Shown here: positions 20,975 to 30,876 of the stretch, in pieces
Layout: each line of letters starts with the position of its first letter
Numbering within the stretch: the stretch's first letter is position 1
Assembly: GCF_016920785.2 (NCBI RefSeq)
Contig: NW_024609958.1
Coordinates: 248,001 to 312,000 of the forward strand
Source of the DNA: Ixodes scapularis
Lineage: Eukaryota > Arthropoda > Arachnida > Ixodida > Ixodidae
Length of the DNA: 64,000 nt
Direction: 5' to 3'
The notes under the pieces: model-generated
The model's input: only the letters and a program-made list of their open reading frames with translations
The model's database searches: none
What the model was told of the DNA's origin: nothing
Position numbers and translations under genes: made by a program

Positions 20975-23008
20975 GTCAATGGAAAAAAGCAGAGGCGAAA
21001 GTGGACATCCTTGTCTCACAGAAGAAAAAAGACCAACACGCTCACTCACACGTTTGTTCAACACAAGACGGGTGGCGCAATTTTGGTATGCCATACGTAT
21101 TCCCTCACACAAGACTGAACCAACATTGACGTGATCTAAAATAGAAAAAAGAATATCATGTGACACACGGTCGAAGGCCTTTTCCAAGTCGACCTGTAGC
21201 ATAGCGACTCTCCGTTCCATACTATCGCAACATTCCAGAATGCTCCTTGCCACATGAACGTTTGTAACAATACTTCGTCCTTTGATACCACAAGTCTGGT
21301 GCGGGCCGACAATAACGCTTATCACACTTTGCATCCGCTCTGCTAATATTTTCATCAAAATTTTATAATCTACATTCGTCAAAGTAATTGGGCGATACGC
21401 TCCTACACTACGGAGTTTCACTGGATCATCACTTTTCGGTATAAAAATCGTATGAGTGCACAAAAAAGAAGGAGGAAAAACTTTTACACGATACGCTTCG
21501 GAAAACACATCATGCAAAACGGGGGCAAGCTTGTCTTTGAATGCATTATAAAAATCAGCGCACAAACCATCAGGACCGGGTGACTTTCCGGGTTTTAAAT
21601 GGTCGATGGCTCGTTCTACGTCTGCCAACGATATGGGTAGCTCTAGCTTTTCTTTTATGTCGTCTGCCAGTCTGGGCATCAACGGCAAATAAACGCTTCG
21701 AAATCCCTTCTTTTTGGGCGCGCGGTAACTAAAAAGCTCTTTATAGTATTCCACAAACGCGCGTTCGATGAAATCCTTATCACCAGACAGAACCCCTCGA
21801 TACGTAATCTCGCCTATCTCATTTTTACTCGCGTATCTTCGTTCCTCCCCGATAGCCCTTTTAGTGGGTATCTCGCCAAGTGACACCCGCTTCCATCTCG
21901 CTCGCACCATAGCCCCCTTATATTGTTCGTTGTCCAGAACTTCCGAGCGCTTTTTAATACTGATAATCTCGTCCGTGAAAAAACCGGGCGAGCGGCATTC
22001 TTCTTTCATTACCGTCTGCAGCAGGTCTTTTAGTTCACTCGTTTTCTTATTTTCCTCATGCTTCAATAAACTCGATCGTTCTATGGCTATCATTTTAATT
22101 TCCTGTTTAAACAGTTCCCATTTAACCCCAACCCCTTCCCCTTGAGAGTTTACAAATTCTTGAAGATGGTGACGCACCGCAGGTAAAAAGAAATCATCAT
22201 TTAGAAGCTTCGTATTAAATTTCCATAAATCCCAAACGAACCTCTTAGGCGTTTCTTTAGAAGAACAAATTAAAAAGGAGACAAGGTAATGATCACTAAA
22301 TGACACGGGGTCGACTGAATATTGTTTACAAGTGCTAATAAGTTCGAGGGAAACGTAAGCCCGGTCTAATCGCGCGTGACTCGTGCCCTGGAAATGGGTG
22401 TACTGTATATGCCTGCCACTTGACGCGCAGTGAGCTACGTCCTCTAATTCATATCGATCCAGCATATCGTTTAACATAACTGAACTTGCATCTCTATACC
22501 GCGCGCTGTTCGATCTATCTTGGGGCGCACAAACGCAATTAAAATCCCCCAACAGAATTACCAGTCGATCTGTGTTAACATACCTTTCAATATGCTCGAA
22601 AAAAACTACGCGTTCCTCCACCTTTGTAGGGGCATATATGCACAGAACACGAAACTTGAAATTAGAAATAACAAAATCACATAACACAAGTCGGCCTGCA
22701 TCGCAGCTAATCACTTGTTCAACGGTCCCACTACACTTTTTTAGAAATAAAAGACAACCTCCCGACGTCCCCTTAGCGTGGCTGACGCACACGTCGTACC
22801 TTGCTTCAAAAAGTCGCACCAGATTCTCTGTCTGGGCCTCGCTTTCCATTTTCGTTTCTTGAACCGCGACCACGTCCAGGTCTTTTTCTATAAATAAGCG
22901 ATTTACCTGGTACTGACGACGTTTGGCACATAAGCCTCGCACGTTTAACGTGCCTACACGCAATGATCGCTCAAGGTTCATCAACGAATTGAGTGGGAGG
23001 CTAGACAA
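20975..23008 (-). pseudogene. L1/Tx1-group LINE ORF2, EN plus N-terminal RT, 3'-truncated
   Basis: Open for about 678 codons before the break. Endonuclease motifs in order: VGTLNVRGL, VVAVQETKM, GGCLLFL, LCIYAPT, ILLGDFNCV, LDRAYVS and SFSDHYLVSF, so N, E, D and H of the APE fold are present. RT motifs: LKPGKSPGPDGL, HTIFIPKSDD, YRPITLTNVDYKI, QTCGIKGRSI, VDLEKAFDRVSHD and VRQGCPLSPLLF. The YxDD box and the whole C-terminal domain are missing. The last 40 or so codons before 20834 are read-through into Penelope-side sequence. Start chosen at ATG 23008, about 17 residues before the first EN motif residue group. No stop or frameshift interrupts the remaining part. Confidence 0.85.
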
Positions 23009-23076
23009 AAAAAAAAAACCAGGTAGGCTAGCAGAAAAAAATACTTTGGACCGTACGCGCCGTAGAATGTAAACGC

Positions 23077-23364
23077 TGTGGGCACCCTGGCGGCTCCCAA
23101 GCCAAGTTGCCCGACTGCGAGGCTCAAGCCGAACTTTTCCCGCGTGGCGGCGACGTCACGCCAGCCACGCGCACATCGGATGCGCCGCCTTGATAAGGCA
23201 GATCAGAGGCGGCGCACGGGGAGTCGCTGCCTGGACTCCGGCAGCGCCGGTAGCAATGTTAATCGTCTTGTCCACGTCCCATTAAATGTAGTTTCTTGTT
23301 GTTGAAACCGTTGGCTCCGTGTTATTCCTCCGGGTCGGGTATGCAGCAAGGCAAACCGACCACA
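23077..23364 (+). repeat. gypsy-1 5' LTR
   Basis: 288 bp, TGTGGGCACC...GACCACA, with the flanking TSD copy ACGC at 23073-23076. ATTAAATG near 23282 is a possible polyadenylation-type hexamer region. No clear TATA box is seen. Confidence 0.95.
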
Positions 23365-23365
23365 A

Positions 23366-23383
23366 TGGCGCCCAACCGTGGTA
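23366..23383 (+). other. gypsy-1 primer binding site
   Basis: TGGCGCCCAACCGTGG starts one base after the LTR end. TGGCGCCC is complementary to the CCA end and acceptor stem of a tRNA, of the lysine-like class used by several retroelements. The exact tRNA was not checked. Confidence 0.8.
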
Positions 23384-23596
23384 TGCTACCCACTCGCAGG
23401 AATTTCACGGGGCTTGGTTTCTTCTTTCGGTAAGCCTTTTTCATATTCCCCGTGTTTCCTATCGTTGTTTCGTGCTTCCGTCACGTCTACGTTTGTTGTA
23501 TTGGCGTGTTTGTGACCGTGTCTTTGTGAACGCGGCAATCGTTTTGCGCGCTTGTGTTGGGTTTTTGGGGGCGTTCCTTTTTTTGTGCTCGCAGGC

Positions 23597-24922
23597 ATGC
23601 TCACGCGGGAGCAGGAAGCCGCGATGGCCGCAGCAGCACAAATGAACCTGCTCACGAAGGTCACGGAGATGTGCGACTCCGTGATGCAGCGCCTGGCCCA
23701 CACGCCTGGCCAGCAGGAAACCCCACCGCGAGAGCCCAGACCACACTTGACTGTTCCGGTCTACATGGGGTACGACGACGTCAAGTCCGTGGCAGACTTC
23801 CTGGGCGAGCTGCAGACGTACCACCTTGCCTCCGGTGCCTCGGAAGCCTTCATCGTGGAGCGGATTGTCCCGCTGGCGTTGCAAGCCAGCGCCAGGTGCT
23901 GGTTGGGGTCACAGGCCCCCTTCACCAGCCTGGCGGACTTCCAGACAAGGCTTCGCGAAGAGTTCCTGCCTGCAGGCTACGCGACGCAGATTCTCCGAGA
24001 GCTCGAGGCAAGGACGCAGCACCCGGATGAAAGTCTGGTCCGGTACGTTCGGGTCATGCAAGAGCTCTTCAAGAGGGCGGACCCGAAGTCACCGGAGTCG
24101 GACAGAGTAGCTCGGGTCAGAAGACAGTGTCACCCCAGGTACCACGTCTACCTGATCAACCGCACCTTTGAGACCCTTGAAGAGCTAGCCCGGGGCGCCC
24201 GCCTCATCGAGGAAGCTCTTCATGCCGAGCGGAACTACGTGCCGCCGCCACCAGCCAAGTACGCGCTCGAGCCGGCATGCGCATGGCGGGGCCCCGAGGC
24301 CTCCACGCAAGTGGACTGTCCGAACGAGACCTCCCTTCCCCACCACGTCAACCAGGAGAGTTGGCGTGGCATGCATGGTGAACTCCCGTGCGGGATAAGC
24401 GTATGTTCGCCTAACTCTCCCCGAGAGGTCCCCGGAGGTCACAGCGAGGCCCGTGAGGGTTTCGGGCGGGGGTCGCCACGACAGGTGGGAGGTCGTTGGC
24501 CGTGCCCTATCGCAAGCTGGGGCCCAACGGAGATCACCACCCAAGCGAACCATCTTCATCAGTCTGCTCCTGCAAGTGCTGGCGAAAACTGGCACGGTGC
24601 GGTCGCAAACCCGCAGCCCAGCAGCATTGACCCCCGCCGCAACGGAACAAGCCCTCCTGACAACAGCCAGTCGCAAGCCTGGTGGAGGCCCTCCCATAGT
24701 GGTTCCTTATCCGATCACTGGAGGCGGTCCGACGGGCACCTCGGTGCCGGTGGCCTAAGCAGGCAACTGTCGTCGGACTGCTGCTACGAGTGCGAGCAGC
24801 CCGGCCATCACCGAAAGCAGTGTCCAAGGCTTCTGGACACTACAAACAAGAGGTGGCACGAGACGGCGGCAAAGGGCCGGAACCAAAACAACCAGGGAAA
24901 CTACTACGGCCGGCGACGCTGA
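23597..24922 (+). CDS. gag: gypsy-1 Gag polyprotein
   Basis: 441 codons from ATG 23597 (MLTREQEAAM). An in-frame upstream ATG at 23552 would add 15 hydrophobic residues; 23597 is chosen because the charged start fits Gag. A capsid-like region (about residues 50-210) contains VPVYMGYDDVKSVADFLGEL and LARGARLIEEAL, in the Retrotrans_gag style. A low-complexity Pro/Ser/Gly-rich linker follows. A single zinc knuckle CYECEQPGHHRKQC (CX2CX4HX4C) lies near residue 395, and the tail is basic (GRRR). Gag forms the particle and packages RNA. It ends at TGA 24920-24922, which lies in the loop of the frameshift hairpin. No lesions are visible. Confidence 0.92.
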   Translation: MLTREQEAAMAAAAQMNLLTKVTEMCDSVMQRLAHTPGQQETPPREPRPHLTVPVYMGYDDVKSVADFLGELQTYHLASGASEAFIVERIVPLALQASARCWLGSQAPFTSLADFQTRLREEFLPAGYATQILRELEARTQHPDESLVRYVRVMQELFKRADPKSPESDRVARVRRQCHPRYHVYLINRTFETLEELARGARLIEEALHAERNYVPPPPAKYALEPACAWRGPEASTQVDCPNETSLPHHVNQESWRGMHGELPCGISVCSPNSPREVPGGHSEAREGFGRGSPRQVGGRWPCPIASWGPTEITTQANHLHQSAPASAGENWHGAVANPQPSSIDPRRNGTSPPDNSQSQAWWRPSHSGSLSDHWRRSDGHLGAGGLSRQLSSDCCYECEQPGHHRKQCPRLLDTTNKRWHETAAKGRNQNNQGNYYGRRR

Positions 24923-27900
24923 AACCAGACAGCCACTCGCCGACGGCCGGTGCAGTCCCTGGGAGCGGTCAGGCCGCGGCACAGATTCCATCGGTATGTC
25001 GAATCCAGCCCGAGCCTAACATCATTGAACCGCGCATGACAATATCACTGCTCGATTTTCCCATTGCCGCACTTTTGGATTCTGGGGCCGCTATCTCGCT
25101 CATAGGGGATTTCGTTTTCGAACTCTGCAAAGCAAAAAAGATAAGCCTCCGGGAGTGCGAAACCCGTTTGCAGCTAGCTTCTGGTACAGCGATAACAGCT
25201 GGAGGAGCCGTGAGGCTGCAGATTCGGTTTAATGGAAAAAAGCGACGTCAGCGATTTCTTTATATGCCAGGACTTGTGGTACCTGTGATCTTGGGCCGAG
25301 ATTTCATTACAGGCGAAAGCATGACACTCGACTTTTCTGGTGGTGGATACCGGCTGGGACAACAACCGGAGCTGACTCCGTTTACCAAAAGGGAGGACTG
25401 CATCCCTAACTCGACCACTGCAGCCCACTTCACCACGGTGCCAGACGTCTTGCCTGCCGGCGTTCGAGAATCGTTGCGAAAGTGCCCCGCAAGCAGCCAG
25501 CAGAAGCAGGAGCTGCAAGCCGTCCTGGAGTCTTTCTCACCGATGTTCACGGAAACACCGGGAAAGACTGACATTCTGCTGCACCGTATTGAAACCGGTG
25601 ACGCGCCGCCTCGGAGGTGCAACCCTCGACCGATCAGCGTCCACAAAAGGGCACTCCTTGATGCGGCGCTCGAGGAAATGATCGACACCGGTTCAGTACG
25701 TGAGTCGAAGAACCCCTGGGCATTCCCCGTTGTTCTCGCCCCAAAAAAAGACGGAACAGCCAGACTCTGTGTGGATTACAGGCGGCTTAACGATGTGTCC
25801 GTACGAGACAGCTACCCTTTCCCCAGCATTTCCTCCGTGATGTACGCGCTCGGTAACGCGACCGTGTTTACAACGCTGGATTGCAGTCGCGGGTTCCTTC
25901 AGATAGAGATTCACCCATCAGACGTTCCAAAAACGGCTTTCATCTGCCACAGAGGGTTGTTCGAGTTCACCCGACTGCCGTTTGGCTTGTCTAACTCTCC
26001 AGCCAGTTTTCAACGCCTGATGGATGTTGTACTTGGGAACTCGAAGTACGAATTTGCCATGGCATACATGGATGACGTGGTTGTTTTCTCGAGAACTATC
26101 GAAGAGCATGTCGAGCACCTTCGCATTGTACTTGAGCGAATGCGTAATGCTGGGCTCACGATTCATCCCGGAAAGGTTCAGTTAGCCGCGCCCAAGATTA
26201 ACCTCCTTGGATTCGTTGTGGATAACGGCACGCTCCGCCCCAACGAAGATAAGTTGCGCGCGCTAACAGAATACCCAAGCCCACATGACGTAAAGAGCCT
26301 ACAAAGATACCTCGGAATGATTGCGTTCTACAGGGATTTCATTCCACACTGTTCCGAGATATCGCAACCGCTCAATCACCTCCTAAAAAAAGGCGTCAAG
26401 TGGTGTTGGGCCGAACAACAACAATGCGCATTCGCAGCCCTTTCAAAAGCCGTGACTGACAACGCTTGTTTACAGCTCCCAGACTTGAACAAGCCGTTCG
26501 TTCTGCAGACAGATGCAAGCGACTGTGGCCTGGGTGCTGTATTGCTGCAGGAGTATGGCGGTGTGCTTCGGCCAGTCGCTTTCACGAGCCACACGCTAAC
26601 TTCAGCCGAGCGCAACTACAGTGTCGCAGAACGTGAATGTCTCGCCATTATTCATGCTTTGAAGCGCTTCGATATGTACCTAGATGGCGCAACGTTCCAG
26701 ATTCAATCTGATCACTTAGCGCTATCATGGCTAAGGGGACTTAAGAATCCAGCTGGACGTCTTGCTCGTTGGGCGCTTACGCTACAACAGTACGACTACT
26801 CCATTGTGTACCGCCCGGGGTCAACTAACAAAGTTGCTGATGCGCTTTCTCGTGCTCCACTTCCTGAGGAACACTCGCAGGATACCCATGGTTTGGTGAC
26901 CGTCGCGGCCACGACACGAGGATCCCCAGATTCACGGTGGGGTACATTGGTGAGCCGCGAGGAGCTTCGCAAGGCGCAGCTGGATGACGGACTCTGCCAA
27001 CGCGTGTCCGCTTGGCTGGCAGCAAGAGGTCCAGTCGACCGCCCAAGTGACCAGGAGTTCGACTCCTACTTGATGAGCGACGACGGCCTCCTGCTGCGCT
27101 ACATCCCCCAGGCCGACGACGATCCGGATGGCTCGGCATTCCGGACCGTGATACCCCGCAAGCTACGTAAGCTTTTCATCCGATACATGCATGACTCTGC
27201 CTTGGCAGGACACAGCAGTGGGAGCAAGACCTACGAAAAGTTATCCCAAATTGCTACCTGGCCAGGCATGAGGCAGGATGTGCTCCGATACGCTCGTAGC
27301 TGCTCGGTGTGCCAGAAGGCAAAACCACGTGGTGGCCAGCCCCCCGGTCTCATGCAACCAATCGCGAGTCAGAGCCCTTGGCAGATTTGTTGCTGTGACG
27401 TCATGGGCCCCTTCCCACGTAGTACCCGGGGCAATCAGTACTTGTTCGTGGTAACCGATCACTTCACGAAGTGGGTTGAGTTATTTCCATTGCGGAAGCT
27501 AGATTCGCAAAAAATCTGGGAGTGTCTACTCGAAACATTCGCTAGGTTTGGCTTTCCTGCACAGCTTGTAAGCGATAATGCCTCCTATTTCACGAGTAAG
27601 GTGTTTGTGGACGCATGCGCGGTACTGGGAATCAAACACAAAAGAACTTCCCCGTACCACCCGCAAGCAAACATCACGGAAAGGGTAAATCGAAACCTTA
27701 AGATGATGCTAGTGGCCTACACAGAGCGCCACAAGGACTGGGACGCGAAACTGCCCGAGCTGGCATTCGCGACCCGTACAACCACTAATCGGTCAACGGG
27801 TCTCACTCCTGCCCAATTAAATTTCGGCAAGGAGCTCGCATTCCCGCTTTCTAACAGCCTCCTTTCTACAGAGTCTGGAGGAAGGCCTCGCCCCTACGTG

Positions 27901-28332
27901 AAGTTCGCAGAGGACCTGCGAAAGCGCTTCTCCGATAACCTTCGAGAGGCCAGAGAAAATCTCGACGTCGCCCGGGTACAGCAGGCTGAACAGTACAACC
28001 GGGGGCGACGTGACTTGCAGTTCGAGGTGGGAGATTTTGTACTCCGGCGTACTCACCCACTGAGTGACGCCGCTCGAGGCTTCGCAGCCTCCCTCGCCAA
28101 CAGGTGGGAAGGTCCGTTTCGCGTGCGTGAAAAGTGCTCGCCACTCACTTACAAACTAGTTAACTGTGAGTCTAGTGAGGAAACCGGACCTGTTCATGTC
28201 ACCGACCTTAAACGATTTTTCCAAGCAGAAGACGAAGATTCCTCGCAGGACCGGAACGACACTGACGGCAGTCCCGTTCCGGAAACCCCCTTGTCTCCAC
28301 CAAGGCGGCGGTATAACCTGCGACGTCGGTGA
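24790..28332 (+). CDS. pol: gypsy-1 Pol polyprotein (PR-RT-RH-IN)
   Basis: Open from 24790 to TGA 28332; translated part presumably begins at the slippery site (24901). Counting from 24790: aspartic protease LLDSGAAISLIG with D97; RT with KKDGTARLCVDYR, LPFGLSNSPASFQ and catalytic YMDD at 426-429; RNase H with TDASDCGLGAVL and SDHLALSWL; integrase zinc domain H801..H..C..C (AGH, CSVCQ) and catalytic D870, D929, E964 (CDVMG, VSDNAS, ITERVN), the last pair 35 apart as expected. A GPF-type module (RWEGPFRVRE) lies near the C-terminus, which is basic. It carries out maturation, cDNA synthesis and integration. All catalytic residues are present and there is no lesion. Confidence 0.95.
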   Translation: MRAARPSPKAVSKASGHYKQEVARDGGKGPEPKQPGKLLRPATLKPDSHSPTAGAVPGSGQAAAQIPSVCRIQPEPNIIEPRMTISLLDFPIAALLDSGAAISLIGDFVFELCKAKKISLRECETRLQLASGTAITAGGAVRLQIRFNGKKRRQRFLYMPGLVVPVILGRDFITGESMTLDFSGGGYRLGQQPELTPFTKREDCIPNSTTAAHFTTVPDVLPAGVRESLRKCPASSQQKQELQAVLESFSPMFTETPGKTDILLHRIETGDAPPRRCNPRPISVHKRALLDAALEEMIDTGSVRESKNPWAFPVVLAPKKDGTARLCVDYRRLNDVSVRDSYPFPSISSVMYALGNATVFTTLDCSRGFLQIEIHPSDVPKTAFICHRGLFEFTRLPFGLSNSPASFQRLMDVVLGNSKYEFAMAYMDDVVVFSRTIEEHVEHLRIVLERMRNAGLTIHPGKVQLAAPKINLLGFVVDNGTLRPNEDKLRALTEYPSPHDVKSLQRYLGMIAFYRDFIPHCSEISQPLNHLLKKGVKWCWAEQQQCAFAALSKAVTDNACLQLPDLNKPFVLQTDASDCGLGAVLLQEYGGVLRPVAFTSHTLTSAERNYSVAERECLAIIHALKRFDMYLDGATFQIQSDHLALSWLRGLKNPAGRLARWALTLQQYDYSIVYRPGSTNKVADALSRAPLPEEHSQDTHGLVTVAATTRGSPDSRWGTLVSREELRKAQLDDGLCQRVSAWLAARGPVDRPSDQEFDSYLMSDDGLLLRYIPQADDDPDGSAFRTVIPRKLRKLFIRYMHDSALAGHSSGSKTYEKLSQIATWPGMRQDVLRYARSCSVCQKAKPRGGQPPGLMQPIASQSPWQICCCDVMGPFPRSTRGNQYLFVVTDHFTKWVELFPLRKLDSQKIWECLLETFARFGFPAQLVSDNASYFTSKVFVDACAVLGIKHKRTSPYHPQANITERVNRNLKMMLVAYTERHKDWDAKLPELAFATRTTTNRSTGLTPAQLNFGKELAFPLSNSLLSTESGGRPRPYVKFAEDLRKRFSDNLREARENLDVARVQQAEQYNRGRRDLQFEVGDFVLRRTHPLSDAARGFAASLANRWEGPFRVREKCSPLTYKLVNCESSEETGPVHVTDLKRFFQAEDEDSSQDRNDTDGSPVPETPLSPPRRRYNLRRR
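24895..24949 (+). promoter_or_regulatory. gypsy-1 -1 ribosomal frameshift signal
   Basis: Slippery heptamer GGGAAAC (24895-24901) is in the correct phase of gag (G-GGA-AAC). After a 5-nt spacer, CGGCCGGCGA (24907-24916) can pair with TCGCCGACGGCCG (24937-24949): ten pairs, a 3-nt bulge, and a 20-nt loop holding the gag stop codon. Pol is in the -1 frame and open from before the heptamer. All three parts of a canonical signal are present, so a Gag-Pol fusion by -1 slippage is strongly suggested though not tested. Confidence 0.85.
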
Positions 28333-28861
28333 CACCAAAGAGAGAGGAACTTTTTTTTTTGTCTCCTTGGCCTCTTTCGCATTTTGGGGGGTAGTTTTCT
28401 ACTTCCACGGATCTGCCCCTTTTTCAAGAGAGGGGGGAGAAGATTGTGTGCCCACCTCAGATCCGTTATTTCAAACTTTCTGGAAGGGGTCCGAAAATAA
28501 CGTCAGGCTCAGCCCTCAACTGAGTCCCATGTCGTCTGCTTCCATGTTTTCTACGAAGCTGACTCATGGACAAAACCGTCGCCACACCCGCCATCTGAAC
28601 GACACGGCGGCCGGTCTCATCGTGGACCGCGGCCACCCTCTACAGGACCACGGGCAAAGCAGCCACCTGGTGGAGCCCTGATCCCGAACAAGCGACAAGC
28701 TGGAGCTGACCGAGCCGCCGCGCTCGTCAGCAGCCGCCGCGCTCGTCCAGCAGGCGCCGGCCGGACTTAAACGTCAGTCCGCCCAACAGCGCCATCCACC
28801 CCCTGACGCCCACAACGTCTCCGTCATCGACATGCCGGACGAAGCTTGAGGGGGGGGGAAG
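28333..28861 (+). other. gypsy-1 3' untranslated part and polypurine tract
   Basis: No env-like frame with signal peptide or transmembrane anchor is seen in this 0.5-kb spacer. It ends with the polypurine tract GAGGGGGGGGGAAG (28848-28861) touching the 3' LTR, the primer for plus-strand DNA. Confidence 0.85.
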
Positions 28862-29149
28862 TGTGGGCACCCTGGCGGCTCCCAAGCCAAGTTGCCCGAC
28901 TGCGAGGCTCAAGCCGAACTTTTCCCGCGTGGCGGCGACGTCACGCCAGCCACGCGCACATCGGATGCGCCGCCTTGATAAGGCAGATCAGAGGCGGCGC
29001 ACGGGGAGTCGCTGCCTGGACTCCGGCAGCGCCGGTAGCAATGTTAATCGTCTTGTCCACGTCCCATTAAATGTAGTTTCTTGTTGTTGAAACCGTTGGC
29101 TCCGTGTTATTCCTCCGGGTCGGGTATGCAGCAAGGCAAACCGACCACA
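28862..29149 (+). repeat. gypsy-1 3' LTR
   Basis: 288 bp, no difference from the 5' LTR seen by eye. Followed by the TSD copy ACGC (29150-29153). Confidence 0.95.
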
Positions 29150-29201
29150 ACGCAAACAAAAAGAAACCGAATATTCGCAATGCCGTAGTTACCGAGACCA
29201 C

Positions 29202-30440
29202 TCACAAAGAGTCTTTCCTCCGGCGATCATCCGGCGGGATACGCGGCTTCACCGTGACCCGACCTTTCTTGGGTCCGAGCGGTTCGAGCGTAGGCCACGC
29301 TTGGTTGGCCTCCTGGCCAGTGCCGTCAGGTGTTGCCGCTGGCTCCCTCGGCCGCTTTACCGTTTGGCTGGCGTCCATTTTGGAGCCCTGTTCGTCTGCC
29401 GCTCCTACGTCGCCGCTCTTACCCCCGGGATTGCTGTTCACCGTTGCACGTTGTCCGCCTACGGACAGCGTTTGTTCCTCGGGCAGGCGGTGCTTGGCTC
29501 TGTCTTGGCGCGCGTCTCGACCTCGTGTCGTCCTCTCAGAGTCTCGCGCTTGTGACGCTGCGTCCTGGTTGTCGTCGTCCTTGGATGTGGGTGCCCCTCT
29601 CTGTTCTATCGGCAGCACGTCGCTTGGAGGCGACCCTCCTACGGCTTCCTCCGCCCCGATACCGTCCATCAGGTAGTCGGAGTTGTCCTCGACCTTACGG
29701 TCTCGGGCCATCGAGGCGTACGTTTTTACGCAATCTTCTGCTTCATGACCGTAGCGGTGGCAGTCGGAGCAGCGGGGAATGCGGCAGTCCCGGCGAATGT
29801 GGCCCGTACGACGACAGCGAAGGCAGAGCGGAGCGCGTCCGGGCATGACGACAAGGACCTTACACCCTTCCAGGCGCATCTCGTGGGGGAGGCTGTCCAC
29901 GGTGTAGCCTTCCTTAAGGGTCATGCGTACACTTCGGGTGTTAGACTCAACAGCCTCAAACCCCTTCTCCCGGAAGAAGTCCCTGGTTATCTCAAATACC
30001 TTGCCGTAGCGCTCCAACTCCTTCTTCACCTGGCCGTTGGGAACGTCGTACGGTACCCAGTGGAGCTTGAGCTTCACCGCAGTGTTCGCCGGGTCGATGA
30101 CGAGGCAACGCCCCCCCTTGATGGTCAGCTCCTTCGCGTCCAACAACGTTTGCTTCGCCGCTAGCGAGTGCAGCCTCAGCATCCAAACGTGGTTCATCTG
30201 ATGTGGACCGGCTGAGGCCAGGTCCTTCAGCACTTGCAGCCGCTGCAGCTCGTCACGAAAATCTTGCACGCGATACGGCCTTCCTTTCACATCACAGTGT
30301 AAAAATACAGCGTTCGTCACAACATAACCAGTGGGAAGTTGGGGCAGGATAATCTTGTAATCTTCAGCGTTATCAAAGACAGACGTACCACGGCCTGACG
30401 CGGCCGTTTTTACCGCTCCGTCGGAGCTCATGACACACAC
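29202..30440 (-). CDS. L1/Tx1-group LINE ORF1, nucleic-acid-binding protein with zinc knuckles
   Basis: 412 residues from ATG 30440, with no lesion. The N-terminal half (about 30-200) reads like the RRM-like ORF1 region of Tx1/L1-type elements: YVVTNAVFLHCDVKGRPY, HVWMLRLHSLAAKQ, LKLHWVPYDVPNGQVKKELERYG. Two CCHC knuckles follow near 205-240 (CLRCRRTGHIRRDC and CSDCHRYGHEAEDC). The C-terminal 160 residues are low-complexity, polar and charged. Its role is binding LINE RNA to form the retrotransposition particle. ORF2 of the same element lies beyond the gypsy-1 insertion. A second ATG four residues in (MSSDG) is an equally plausible start. Confidence 0.85.
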   Translation of the reverse strand: MCVMSSDGAVKTAASGRGTSVFDNAEDYKIILPQLPTGYVVTNAVFLHCDVKGRPYRVQDFRDELQRLQVLKDLASAGPHQMNHVWMLRLHSLAAKQTLLDAKELTIKGGRCLVIDPANTAVKLKLHWVPYDVPNGQVKKELERYGKVFEITRDFFREKGFEAVESNTRSVRMTLKEGYTVDSLPHEMRLEGCKVLVVMPGRAPLCLRCRRTGHIRRDCRIPRCSDCHRYGHEAEDCVKTYASMARDRKVEDNSDYLMDGIGAEEAVGGSPPSDVLPIEQRGAPTSKDDDNQDAASQARDSERTTRGRDARQDRAKHRLPEEQTLSVGGQRATVNSNPGGKSGDVGAADEQGSKMDASQTVKRPREPAATPDGTGQEANQAWPTLEPLGPKKGRVTVKPRIPPDDRRRKDSL

Positions 30441-30530
30441 GTCCGTACTCGGCAGAGGCCGGAAGTGGAATCGTTAGGCTACGGCCGCGCTGCCTACTTG
30501 GCGCGCGGCAATAGTTTCTAATCATTTAAA

Positions 30531-30876
30531 TGATTATTTCTTCTTTACGTTTTTTTGTCTTCAACTCCCTGGCTAGAGGATAGAGGTCCTTGAGCGGGAG
30601 ATATTTTATTATAGATTCTATTTATATCGAAAATGTTTTTCGATAAGATTTTATTTATAAGAGGAAATGTTCTGACTTTTCTAAAATGGTCTTGTTTAAA
30701 TCGATAAAGTTTTACTTAATACAGCGCGCTTCTAATGTGAAGAAATTAACTTATCATGGTCGTGGCTTTGCTTCTCGTGGTCGTTTCTCTGAAGCGAGCA
30801 GAAAGAACTGCCTCAATCATTTAAAAAACGGACATTCCAGAGGAAACGAAATACGGGGATGTGATATCTCTTTTAA
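30531..30876. other. No gene recognised; AT-rich
   Basis: AT-rich sequence next to the 5' end of the L1/Tx1-group LINE. It may belong to the same relic as the fragment that follows, but no readable protein motif was found. Confidence 0.4.

Larger units (their letters stand above)
23077..29149 (+). mobile_element. gypsy-1: complete Ty3/gypsy LTR retrotransposon
   Basis: 6073 bp, bounded by TG..CA LTRs of 288 bp (23077-23364 and 28862-29149) that I read as identical. The TSD is ACGC at 23073-23076 and 29150-29153. A PBS follows the 5' LTR after one base, and a purine tract directly precedes the 3' LTR. Gag and Pol are both open, with a -1 frameshift signal between them. Pol order is PR-RT-RNaseH-IN, which defines Ty3/gypsy. 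There is no env-like frame in the 0.5 kb after pol. Identical LTRs mean recent insertion, so it is a candidate active element. It sits between ORF1 and ORF2 of the L1/Tx1-group LINE, in opposite orientation. Confidence 0.95.
20975..30530 (-). mobile_element. L1/Tx1-group LINE, 3'-truncated and split by gypsy-1
   Basis: Minus-strand element: ORF1 (30440-29202), then a spacer of about 116 nt that is interrupted by gypsy-1 (29149-23077), then ORF2 from ATG 23008. The ORF1 zinc knuckles and the Tx1/L1-like EN and RT motifs place it in the L1/Tx1 superfamily. The RT ends abruptly after LSPLLFSI near 20978, before the YADD box, where PLE-derived sequence begins. Loss of the 3' part is unusual for a LINE, which normally loses its 5' end, and points to a later deletion or insertion at the PLE-1 junction. 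The 5' boundary near 30530 is approximate. Confidence 0.8.

Noticed and set aside
28166..28681. 171-codon frame after gypsy-1 pol as a possible env
   Set aside because: No signal peptide, glycosylation pattern, cleavage site or membrane anchor; it mostly overlaps pol in another frame.
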